From an uncultured Burkholderiales bacterium (lineage in GTDB: Bacteria > Pseudomonadota > Gammaproteobacteria > Burkholderiales > Burkholderiaceae_E): DNA of 9,077 nucleotides. The DNA is taken from positions 1 through 9,077 of the forward strand of contig CAIXXI010000206.1 in the NCBI GenBank assembly GCA_903923345.1, read 5' to 3'. Under the pieces are notes generated by a model. The model had not been told where the DNA came from. It did not search any database and worked only from the letters and a program-made list of their open reading frames with translations. Shown piece after piece: positions 1 through 6,474 of this stretch (positions within the stretch are counted from its first letter, which is position 1; every line of letters begins with the position of its first letter). The position numbers and the translations under genes are program-made.

Positions 1-54
1 GCCGATGCCACTGGCGGCACCGGTGATGACGATGACTTTGTGCTCAAGCTTCAT
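1..54 (-). CDS. Short-chain dehydrogenase/reductase (SDR), N-terminal fragment only
   Basis: Only the first 18 codons lie in the window; the gene continues beyond the left edge. They encode MKLEHKVIVITGAASGIG. This is the first beta strand of a Rossmann fold followed by the SDR glycine motif TGxxxGxG (residues 11-18), which binds NAD(P)H. Known for the family: cytoplasmic NAD(P)-dependent oxidation or reduction of alcohols, ketones or acyl chains. The substrate cannot be told from this fragment. The start is well supported: an AAGGAG Shine-Dalgarno (complement of 62-67) lies 7 nt upstream, inside the last codons of the preceding cytochrome gene. The SDR ATG overlaps the cytochrome TGA as ATGA. 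That arrangement implies one transcript and translational coupling with the cytochrome. Confidence 0.85.
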   Translation of the reverse strand, partial: MKLEHKVIVITGAASGIG

Positions 55-506
55 GAAGCATCTCCTTTTTTCTGTTGAAGGGTTTCGAGGTATTCGACCA
101 GCGCCATGATCCGGCCGCGAACGCTCCATTCGGGCGGAAAGGGCGTGCCGCGCAACTGCTGCTGTGACTCGTCGCGGTAGACCTGCCCCCAGATCGGCAT
201 GTCGCGGGTGCCGTGCGGACCGGCCCCTTCGATGCCGCGACCATCGATGATCTCGCTCACCGCAAGTCGAGGGTAGACGCCGCCGTTGCGCAGGGCCAGT
301 GTGGTCAGGTTGCTCGGGGGCCGGGCCAGGAAAGGGCGCATGGGGCCGTCGCCTCGGCCTTCGATGCCATGACAGGTCGCACAGTGCGAAATGAACTCAT
401 TGCGGCCCATCTCGACTCCGGTGCGTGACTGGGCAGATACCGGACTGGCCAGGAGCAGGCCGAGGCCGACCGCACAGCCGCTTGCAAGGATTGCATCACG
501 CATCAT
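51..506 (-). CDS. Periplasmic class I c-type cytochrome, single haem
   Basis: A 151-aa secreted monohaem cytochrome c. Residues 1-25 form a Sec signal peptide with a hydrophobic core rich in Leu/Ala/Val and a likely cleavage site after SPVSA. The haem attachment motif is CATCH: C42 and C45 for the thioethers, H46 as proximal ligand. M103 in the segment RDMPIWG is the probable distal ligand. The C-terminal helix (about 130-145) matches the final helix of class I cytochromes. It should act as a periplasmic electron carrier or as the cytochrome subunit of a dehydrogenase, but its partner is not visible. Two adjacent ATG codons compete as the start. A GGAG (complement of 511-514) lies 4 nt from the first (506) and 7 nt from the second (503), so the second, giving 150 aa, may be the true start. 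The gene overlaps the downstream SDR start by 4 bp. Confidence 0.88.
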   Translation of the reverse strand: MMRDAILASGCAVGLGLLLASPVSAQSRTGVEMGRNEFISHCATCHGIEGRGDGPMRPFLARPPSNLTTLALRNGGVYPRLAVSEIIDGRGIEGAGPHGTRDMPIWGQVYRDESQQQLRGTPFPPEWSVRGRIMALVEYLETLQQKKGDAS

Positions 507-520
507 CGTGCTCCGGTGGG

Positions 521-539
521 CGGATCAGGAACTGATCCG
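521..539. promoter_or_regulatory. Perfect 19-bp dyad, candidate operator
   Basis: CGGATCAG (521-528), spacer GAA, CTGATCCG (532-539): two perfect 8-bp inverted arms. It sits in the divergent gap between the cytochrome c/SDR unit and the oxidoreductase, 14 nt upstream of the cytochrome ATG. It directly abuts a possible minus-strand -10 box at 540-545, so it would cover the transcription start. That placement fits a repressor operator for a dimeric regulator. A short RNA hairpin in the cytochrome 5' UTR is the alternative. The regulator is not in the window. Confidence 0.45.
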
Positions 540-545
540 ATTATT
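540..545 (-). promoter_or_regulatory. Possible -10 box for the cytochrome c/SDR unit
   Basis: On the minus strand the hexamer reads AATAAT, matching 5 of 6 bases of TATAAT, about 34 nt upstream of the cytochrome start. I see no convincing -35 hexamer at 16-18 bp. The promoter may therefore need an activator, use another sigma factor, or lie elsewhere. Confidence 0.25.
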
Positions 546-606
546 CCATTGTCTGTTGCGCTCGCCCCGCCCCATTGATCGATGTCAGAACGGGATGGCG
601 CCGCGC

Positions 607-612
607 TACTAT
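607..612 (+). promoter_or_regulatory. Weak possible -10 box for the oxidoreductase gene
   Basis: TACTAT matches 4 of 6 bases of the -10 consensus and lies 58 nt upstream of the ATG at 670. No good -35 element is seen at 584-589. It is the most A+T-rich hexamer in this part of the divergent region, so it is recorded only as a candidate. Confidence 0.15.
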
Positions 613-669
613 TGGGGGAGATCCCCGCACCAACGGATCGGGGCAGCACCGTCCGGGAGACCCATCACA

Positions 670-3600
670 ATGAACGCACCCACAGAAGGCATGCGCCTGG
701 TCGACAGCCTCAACGAGCGCTACACCGCAGAGCGCGGCTGGGTCTACATGACCGGTATCCAGGCGCTGGTCCGCCTGCCGATCCAGCAACGGCTGCGCGA
801 TGCCGCGGCAGGGCTGAACACCGGCGGCTACATCTCGGGTTATCGCGGCTCGCCGCTCGGGCGCTACGACATGGAGCTGTGGGGCGCCCAGGATCTGCTC
901 AAGAGCCATGGGGTGGTGTTCAGGGCCGGCGTCAACGAAGACCTGGCCGCAACCGCCATCTGGGGCGCGCAGTACGTCGGGGTCTTTCCGGGTGCGACGG
1001 TCGACGGTGTCTTTGGCATCTGGTACGGCAAAGGGCCTGGCGTGGACCGCTCGGGCGATCCGTTTCGTCATGCCAATCTCGCCGGCACATCAGTCCATGG
1101 TGGTGTGCTCGCGCTGGCCGGCGACGATCACGGCGCGAAGTCGTCCACGGTCGCCAATTATTCGGACCTGAATTTCGTGGCGGCCGCGATTCCGCTGCTG
1201 TATCCGAGCAATGCCCAGGAGCTGCTCGACTTCGGGCTGCATGGCATTGCGATGAGCCGCTATTCAGGCTGCTGGTCGGCGATGAAGGTGGTCACCGATG
1301 TGGTCGAAGGCGGCGGGTCGGTCTACGTCGCGCCGGACTCGCCATCGATCATCACGCCGCCTGAAGGTGAGGCTTTGCCGGGCGGCGTCCACACCCGGTC
1401 CTTCGACTCGGCCATCCCGCAGGAAGATCGGCTCTATCACCACAAGCTGCATCGGGTGCTCGCCTACGCCCGAGCCAACCGATTGAACCGTATCGGCGGG
1501 GCCGGGCAGGGCGCCCGCATTGGCCTGGTGTCGGCCGGCAAGGCCTGGCAGGACGTGCAGCAGGCCTTTGCCAGCCTCGGACTGGATGATGCCCGGCTCG
1601 AGTCTTTGGGCATCCGCACGCTCAAGATGGGACTGGTCTGGCCCATCGAAGCCGAAGTCGTTCGCGAGTTCGCCCAGGGCTTGACGACCATCGTGGTGGT
1701 CGAGGAAAAGCGCCCACTCCTGGAAGACCAGATCCGGGCGGTGCTGTATGGCACTGCGCAGGCACCGATGATCGTTGGCAAGCATGCAGGCGGGCACTTC
1801 CTGAGTCCGGAACGCGGCGAGAGGGTCTTTCCCAATGCCGGAGAGATCAATCCGAGCCTGGTCGCGATGGTGATCGCTGGTGTGCTCGGCGAGAACGCTC
1901 AATCGCGCGGCGAGCCCTGTCCGGTTGCCCTGCCGGCGATGGCTCAAGCGTCTCGCCCTGGCCTGACTGCGCCGCTTCGCGCACCGAGTTTCTGCTCGGG
2001 CTGTCCGCATGGCCGATCGACCAAGCTGCCCGATGGCAGCCGCGCGCTGGCCGGCATCGGCTGCCACACCATGGCGATGTTCCAGGACCCCACCCGAACC
2101 ACCACGGTGTCGCACATGGGCGGTGAGGGGGCGATGTGGCTTGGGCAGCAGCCCTTCACCACCGAAAAGCATGTCTTCGCCAACATGGGCGATGGCACCT
2201 ATTTCCACTCGGGGTTTCTGGCGCTGCGTCAGGCGATCGCGGCCCATGTGCCGATCACCTACAAGATCTTGCACAACGGCTTCGTCTCGATGACCGGTGG
2301 CCAGGCGATCGACGGCGAGCTGTCGATCCCGGGCATCCTCGGCGAACTCGCCGCCGAAGGCGTGCAGAAGATCGCGCTGGTCAGCGATGATCCGGGCAAA
2401 TGGGAAGGCGTCGCGCTCGCCCCGGTCGTCAAGGTTCACCATCGCTCGGAACTCGATGCGGTGCAGCGCGATTTCCGCGAATACCCCGATGTCTCGGTGA
2501 TCCTTTACGACCAGCCCTGTGCCACCGAGCGCAGGCGGCTGCGCAAGCGGGGCAAGTGGGCTGACCCCGACAAGCGCGCATACATCAACAGCGCGGTCTG
2601 CGAGGGCTGCGGCGATTGCAGCACCGTCACCGGCTGCATGTCGATCGAGCCCCTTGAAACCGGCTTCGGTCGCAAGCGCAAGATCAACCAGTCGAGCTGC
2701 AACAAGGACTTCTCCTGCACCGAAGGCTTCTGCCCGAGCTTCGTCACCGTCACCGGAGGCAAGCTGCGCAAGTCCGGGCCTGGCGGATCGTCGCAGGGCA
2801 CGGTTGATCCGCGGGCACAGGCGATCGCACACGGCGATGCGGTGTTTTCGAATCTCCCGCAGCCCCGGATCAGCACCCCGACCCAGGCCTTCAGCCTGCT
2901 GGTGGCCGGAATCGGTGGCACCGGCGTGGTCACCATCGGCCAGACGCTGGCGGTGGCGGCGCATCTCGAGGGCCTGTACAGCTCCAACCTCGATGTGACC
3001 GGTCTGGCGCAGAAATACGGCGCGGTGCTCTCGCATGTGAAGTTCGCGCCCGATCCGGCGATGCTGCATGCAACCCGCGTGGCCAATGGCGAATGCGATG
3101 CCCTGATCGGCTGCGACCTGATCGTCTCGGCCGGCGACGAAACCGTTGCCAAGCTCAAAGCCGGCAGCGGCGGCGTGGTCTGCACCGACATGGTCCCGAC
3201 CTCGGAGTTCGCGCGCAATCCCGACTGGAACCCGGATGCCGAAGGCCTGGCTGCGCGTCTGGCCGGCGTGTTCGGCGAGCGTGGCTTGGCCCTGGAGGCG
3301 CTGCGCCTGTCGGCCTCGCTGATGGGCGACTCGATCACCGCCAACATGTTCCTGCTCGGTGCGGCCTGGCAAAAAGGGCTGGTCCCCTTGACCCATGCGG
3401 CCATCGATCGGGCCATCGAGCTCAACGGTGTGGCGATCGAGCAGAACCGTCGCGCATTCCTGTGGGGGCGTCGCGCAGCGCACGATCTGGCAGCGGTCGA
3501 GCAGATCGCCGTGGGCGCCGGGCCATCGGCCGCTCAGGTGATCCGCTTCGATCCGCGCAAGCCGGCTGCGTTCAGCGAGATGCTGGCCGAGCGCAGCACC

Positions 3601-4236
3601 TTCCTCACCGACTACCAGAATGCGGCCTATGCCGCCCGCTACACCGCGATGGTCCAGAAGGTGGCTCAGGCCGAATCCGCCCTGGGCCTGGGCGATTCAC
3701 TGGCCCGCGCGGTCGCACGCGGACTCTTCAAGCTGATGGCCCACAAGGACGAATGGGAAGTGGCTCGCCTCTATGCCCGCTCTGAATTCCGGGAGGAGCT
3801 GGCGCGCACCTTCGAGGGCGATTTTTCGCTGCGATTCCATGTGGCCGGCGGCCCCTTCGGCAAGCGCGATCCAGTCACCGGCAAGTTGACCAAACGCGAA
3901 GTCGGCCCCTGGCTGATGACCGCGTTCCGGCTGATGGCACCGCTGCGCGGCCTGCGCGGCTCGATGCTCGACCCGTTTCGCAAGTCATCGGAGCGCACGC
4001 TGGCCGCCGAATTGCTGGCGCGTTATGAGTCCGACATCGCGCAGGTGCTGGCCGATCTCAGCAGCCAGACCCATGCCAATGCGGTGAAGCTGCTGTCCTT
4101 GCCGGACAAGGTGCGCGGCTATGGCCATGTGCGGGAGGCGCATGCGCAGCGCATGGAGGTCGAGCGCGCGGCCCTGCTGGCCCCGGCCAGCAGCCCGCAG
4201 CAGACAATCGAGGTGCGCCGCTCGGCCACCGCCTGA
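670..4236 (+). CDS. Fused indolepyruvate ferredoxin oxidoreductase family protein (IorA-IorB type)
   Basis: A 1188-aa cytoplasmic thiamine-diphosphate iron-sulfur enzyme. Family reaction: arylpyruvate (or another 2-oxoacid) + CoA gives acyl-CoA + CO2 + two electrons, as in transamination-based catabolism of aromatic or branched amino acids. The N-terminal part (about 30-430) is the pyrimidine-binding/alpha region, with GYISGYRGSPLG near residue 57. CSGCPHG (442-448) and the ThDP/Mg motif GDG (507-509) with N536 mark the pyrophosphate-binding domain. Cysteines 644, 647, 650, 656, 677, 683 and 688 form an iron-sulfur region. The gamma (IorB-like) domain starts at GIGGTG (747-752). The last ~230 residues resemble the C-terminal extension of fused proteobacterial members (DUF6537). 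The ATG at 670 is chosen because homology begins just after it and GGGAGA (655-660) precedes it at 9 nt. The open frame reaches back to 391, but there it overlaps the divergent cytochrome and looks non-coding. The specific 2-oxoacid is not proven. Confidence 0.92.
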   Translation: MNAPTEGMRLVDSLNERYTAERGWVYMTGIQALVRLPIQQRLRDAAAGLNTGGYISGYRGSPLGRYDMELWGAQDLLKSHGVVFRAGVNEDLAATAIWGAQYVGVFPGATVDGVFGIWYGKGPGVDRSGDPFRHANLAGTSVHGGVLALAGDDHGAKSSTVANYSDLNFVAAAIPLLYPSNAQELLDFGLHGIAMSRYSGCWSAMKVVTDVVEGGGSVYVAPDSPSIITPPEGEALPGGVHTRSFDSAIPQEDRLYHHKLHRVLAYARANRLNRIGGAGQGARIGLVSAGKAWQDVQQAFASLGLDDARLESLGIRTLKMGLVWPIEAEVVREFAQGLTTIVVVEEKRPLLEDQIRAVLYGTAQAPMIVGKHAGGHFLSPERGERVFPNAGEINPSLVAMVIAGVLGENAQSRGEPCPVALPAMAQASRPGLTAPLRAPSFCSGCPHGRSTKLPDGSRALAGIGCHTMAMFQDPTRTTTVSHMGGEGAMWLGQQPFTTEKHVFANMGDGTYFHSGFLALRQAIAAHVPITYKILHNGFVSMTGGQAIDGELSIPGILGELAAEGVQKIALVSDDPGKWEGVALAPVVKVHHRSELDAVQRDFREYPDVSVILYDQPCATERRRLRKRGKWADPDKRAYINSAVCEGCGDCSTVTGCMSIEPLETGFGRKRKINQSSCNKDFSCTEGFCPSFVTVTGGKLRKSGPGGSSQGTVDPRAQAIAHGDAVFSNLPQPRISTPTQAFSLLVAGIGGTGVVTIGQTLAVAAHLEGLYSSNLDVTGLAQKYGAVLSHVKFAPDPAMLHATRVANGECDALIGCDLIVSAGDETVAKLKAGSGGVVCTDMVPTSEFARNPDWNPDAEGLAARLAGVFGERGLALEALRLSASLMGDSITANMFLLGAAWQKGLVPLTHAAIDRAIELNGVAIEQNRRAFLWGRRAAHDLAAVEQIAVGAGPSAAQVIRFDPRKPAAFSEMLAERSTFLTDYQNAAYAARYTAMVQKVAQAESALGLGDSLARAVARGLFKLMAHKDEWEVARLYARSEFREELARTFEGDFSLRFHVAGGPFGKRDPVTGKLTKREVGPWLMTAFRLMAPLRGLRGSMLDPFRKSSERTLAAELLARYESDIAQVLADLSSQTHANAVKLLSLPDKVRGYGHVREAHAQRMEVERAALLAPASSPQQTIEVRRSATA

Positions 4237-4244
4237 GTGTCGAG

Positions 4245-4301
4245 GAGCGGCCACCCGCCGAGCCAGCGAGCTCGCGGGGCCGCTCAGCCCGGCGGCGGGT
4301 G
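4245..4301. terminator. G+C-rich overlapping inverted repeats between convergent genes
   Basis: The gap between the oxidoreductase stop and the protease stop (4237-4363) holds competing stems. GAGCGGCC (4245-4252) pairs with GGCCGCTC (4278-4285), enclosing the palindrome GCGAGCTCGC (4266-4275). Alternatively CACCCGCCG (4252-4260) pairs with CGGCGGGTG (4293-4301). No T-run follows on either strand, so intrinsic termination is uncertain. The position between two convergent stops suits a bidirectional transcript end or a 3' stabilising structure. Confidence 0.4.
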
Positions 4302-4363
4302 TCGCCTTGGGTTGAACTCGATCAGGATCGAGCGGTATTCACTCGAGAGGTCGATCGTCCTGA

Positions 4364-5539
4364 CTACTCCGCCGCGCGCCCCCCGGGCTTGGGTCGCTTG
4401 CCGACGGTGATCGGCAGATCGATCTCCTTGCCGTCGCGCACAAAGGTGAATCGGCTCGATGCGCCCGGAGCCAGTTGAGCGATCACATTCAGCATGGTGG
4501 CGGTGTTGGGGATGGCCTTGCCTTCGACCTCGACCAGGATGTCGCCCGCCCGAACCCCGGCCTTGTCGGCCGGACCACCGCGCATCACCCCGGCGATGAT
4601 CGCGCCGTCCTTGCGCGGCAACTTGAAGGCCTGAGCCAGTTCGGGCGTGACATCCTGAGGCTCCACACCGATGTAGCCGCGCACCACGCTGCCGTTGCGC
4701 ACGATCTGGTCCATGACATTGCGAGCGGTCGAGACCGGGATGGCGAATCCGATGCCCAGTGAGCCGCCGGTACGCGAGTAGATGGCGGTATTGATTCCGA
4801 GCAGCCGGCCGTGGGTGTCGACCAGTGCGCCGCCTGAATTGCCCGGATTGATCGCGGCATCGGTCTGGATGAAGTTCTCGAAGGTGTTGATGCCCAGTTG
4901 GGTGCGACCCAGCGCCGAGATGATGCCCATCGTGACGGTCTGGCCCACACCGAAGGGGTTGCCGATGGCCAGCACCACGTCGCCAATCCGGGCCTGCTCG
5001 GCCTCGCCGAGTTCGATCGGCGCCAGATCGGGCAGTTCGACTCGCAGCACGGCCAGGTCGCTCTCGGGGTCGGATCCCACCAGACTGGCCGCCGACCGGC
5101 GCCCGTCCGACAGCAGCACCTCGATGCCGTCAGCCCCCTCGATCACATGATGGTTGGTGAGGATCAGGCCGTCCTTGGACACCACCACCCCCGACCCCAG
5201 GCTGGAGGTGGGCTGGCTGCGCTGCGGGTCGCCGAAGAACCGGCGCAGCAGCGGGTCATTCAGGTAAGGATGGTCCGGGGGAATGGCCCGGCCGGCCTTG
5301 CTGGTGTAGATATTGACCACCGCCGGAATCGCCCGGGCGGCCGCATCCGCGTATGACAGAATCGGGGCGCCCGAGGCGGTGGCGTCACGCGCAACCGGGC
5401 TGGCGGGCTGAGCCTGGCCCGCAGGCGAGCGAGCCAGTTTGGAGGGCAGCCACTCCGGCCGCAAGGTGGCCACCACGAAGGTCAGGGCCAGGCCGATTGC
5501 GACGGCCTGTGCGAACGTCAACCAAAGCTTCTTGAGCAT
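4364..5539 (-). CDS. Membrane-anchored HtrA/DegS-like S1C serine protease, one PDZ domain
   Basis: A 391-aa trypsin-like protease of the HtrA family, predicted to be tethered in the inner membrane and to act in the periplasm on misfolded or regulatory proteins. Residues 5-24 form a hydrophobic signal anchor, followed by a Pro/Ala-rich linker to about 58. The protease domain has the complete triad: H131 in TNHHVI, D161 in SDLAVL, S235 in NPGNSGG. Only one PDZ domain follows (about 286-378), unlike the two of DegP/DegQ. Anchor plus single PDZ matches the DegS architecture, although beta-proteobacterial members next to petABC are often labelled DegQ or generic S1C, so no symbol is given. The open frame extends upstream to 5791 but there it runs antisense to the Nif3-like gene. 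The ATG at 5539 opens MLKKLW just before the anchor and is the credible start. No clear Shine-Dalgarno is visible. It is divergent from the Nif3-like gene with a 17-bp gap. Confidence 0.92.
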   Translation of the reverse strand: MLKKLWLTFAQAVAIGLALTFVVATLRPEWLPSKLARSPAGQAQPASPVARDATASGAPILSYADAAARAIPAVVNIYTSKAGRAIPPDHPYLNDPLLRRFFGDPQRSQPTSSLGSGVVVSKDGLILTNHHVIEGADGIEVLLSDGRRSAASLVGSDPESDLAVLRVELPDLAPIELGEAEQARIGDVVLAIGNPFGVGQTVTMGIISALGRTQLGINTFENFIQTDAAINPGNSGGALVDTHGRLLGINTAIYSRTGGSLGIGFAIPVSTARNVMDQIVRNGSVVRGYIGVEPQDVTPELAQAFKLPRKDGAIIAGVMRGGPADKAGVRAGDILVEVEGKAIPNTATMLNVIAQLAPGASSRFTFVRDGKEIDLPITVGKRPKPGGRAAE

Positions 5540-5556
5540 GACCGGAACCGGGCGAG

Positions 5557-6405
5557 ATGGGAATTGATCGAGTGGAAGGATCGGGTGCCGAGGCGACTCC
5601 GAGGGTCGTTCAGGGCACCGAGCCGACGTGGCGGGCTGCAGGCCAGAACACGCCTGCCATCGACCGGACTGCGCTGAGCGAGTTTCTGGACACCCTGCTC
5701 GAGCCGCGACGATTCTCCGATTATTGCCCAAACGGCCTGCAGGCGGAAGGCAAGTCGCGCATCGCCCGTGTGGTCTGCGGCGTGACCGCAAGCCTGGCGC
5801 TGGTCAAGGCAGCGGCGCAATCCGGCGCGGATGCACTCCTCGTTCATCACGGCTGGTTCTGGCGCGGTGAAGACCCTCGGGTCATCGGCCCCCGACGCGA
5901 GCGGCTGGCCACCCTGCTGGCCCACGACATCAACCTGTATGCCTATCACCTGCCCCTGGACGTCCATCCGGATGTCGGCAACAACGTCGAGCTGGCCCGT
6001 CGTCTCGGTTGGCCGCTGGGCGAATCATTCGGGCGCGATGGCCTGATCCGGATGGCACACCTCGAGCAGCCCACGGAGGTCGGATCGCTCGCACGGCTGC
6101 TCCAGGATCGGCTGGGGCAGACCCCCTTGGCTGTCGGCGACTTGAATCGGCCGATCCGCCGCCTGGCCTGGTGCACCGGAGCAGCCCAGGACTTCCTGCA
6201 GGATGCGATCGATGCAGGCGCGGATGCCTTCGTGAGCGGGGAGATTTCAGAGCGGACCACGCACCTGGCCCGCGAGTCGGGGGTGGTCTATCTCGCCGCC
6301 GGGCACCATGCCACCGAGCGATTCGGTGTGCAGGCGCTCGGGCAGCGGGTGGCCGATGCATTCGGCATTGAGGTCCGGTTCATCGACGACCCGAACCCGG
6401 TCTGA
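5557..6405 (+). CDS. Nif3-like dinuclear metal centre protein (YbgI/GTP cyclohydrolase I type 2 homologue)
   Basis: A 282-aa member of the Nif3/DUF34 family: toroidal oligomers with a two-metal site whose cellular role is unsettled. The metal ligands of E. coli YbgI all have counterparts: H97 and H98 in VHHG, D135 in HLPLDVH, and H250 plus E254 in GHHATE. Other family signatures are SDYCPNGLQ (54-62) and VTASLAL (76-82). Family similarity starts at about residue 35 (IDRTALSEFLDTLL), so there is an N-terminal extension of roughly 30 residues. No ATG, GTG or TTG lies in frame closer to the homologous start; only ATG 5557 and GTG 5572 are available. GTG 5572 has GGGA at 9 nt, whereas ATG 5557 has a purine stretch right against it, so the start is uncertain. 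Neighbouring the S1C protease, mscL and petABC is a familiar beta-proteobacterial arrangement without a clear functional meaning. Confidence 0.9.
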   Translation: MGIDRVEGSGAEATPRVVQGTEPTWRAAGQNTPAIDRTALSEFLDTLLEPRRFSDYCPNGLQAEGKSRIARVVCGVTASLALVKAAAQSGADALLVHHGWFWRGEDPRVIGPRRERLATLLAHDINLYAYHLPLDVHPDVGNNVELARRLGWPLGESFGRDGLIRMAHLEQPTEVGSLARLLQDRLGQTPLAVGDLNRPIRRLAWCTGAAQDFLQDAIDAGADAFVSGEISERTTHLARESGVVYLAAGHHATERFGVQALGQRVADAFGIEVRFIDDPNPV

Positions 6406-6437
6406 GCGATTCAGTCAATCGGGCCCGATCACGGCGA

Positions 6438-6461
6438 AACGAGGCCTTTGTAAGCCTCGTT
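6438..6461. terminator. Hairpin between convergent nif3-like gene and mscL
   Basis: AACGAGGC (6438-6445) pairs with GCCTCGTT (6454-6461) around an 8-nt loop, in the 69-bp gap between two converging stop codons. The loop may close further after a one-base bulge. Neither strand has a long U-tract (the minus strand reads GTTTCG after the stem), so it is a weak but well-placed bidirectional terminator. Confidence 0.5.
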
Positions 6462-6474
6462 CCCGACCCGTGCG

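Noticed and set aside
468..483. Possible lipobox (ASGC, Cys11) in the cytochrome c signal sequence
   Set aside because: Position -3 is Ala, not Leu, and the hydrophobic core continues after Cys11 to a standard cleavage site after SPVSA, so a soluble periplasmic protein is more likely.
391..669. Upstream extension of the oxidoreductase reading frame by 93 codons
   Set aside because: It would overlap the cytochrome c gene antisense, lacks family resemblance, and a well-placed ATG with a ribosome binding site exists at 670.
1264..3483. A 739-codon open frame on the minus strand, inside the oxidoreductase gene
   Set aside because: Its sequence is His/Arg/Asp/Ala-rich with no family resemblance, and it is antisense to a clearly conserved enzyme. 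Long antisense frames are expected in G+C-rich genes with strong third-position bias.
5540..5791. N-terminal extension of the HtrA-like protease by 84 codons
   Set aside because: The extension is Arg/Pro-rich, antisense to the Nif3-like gene, and would bury the membrane anchor in mid-protein.
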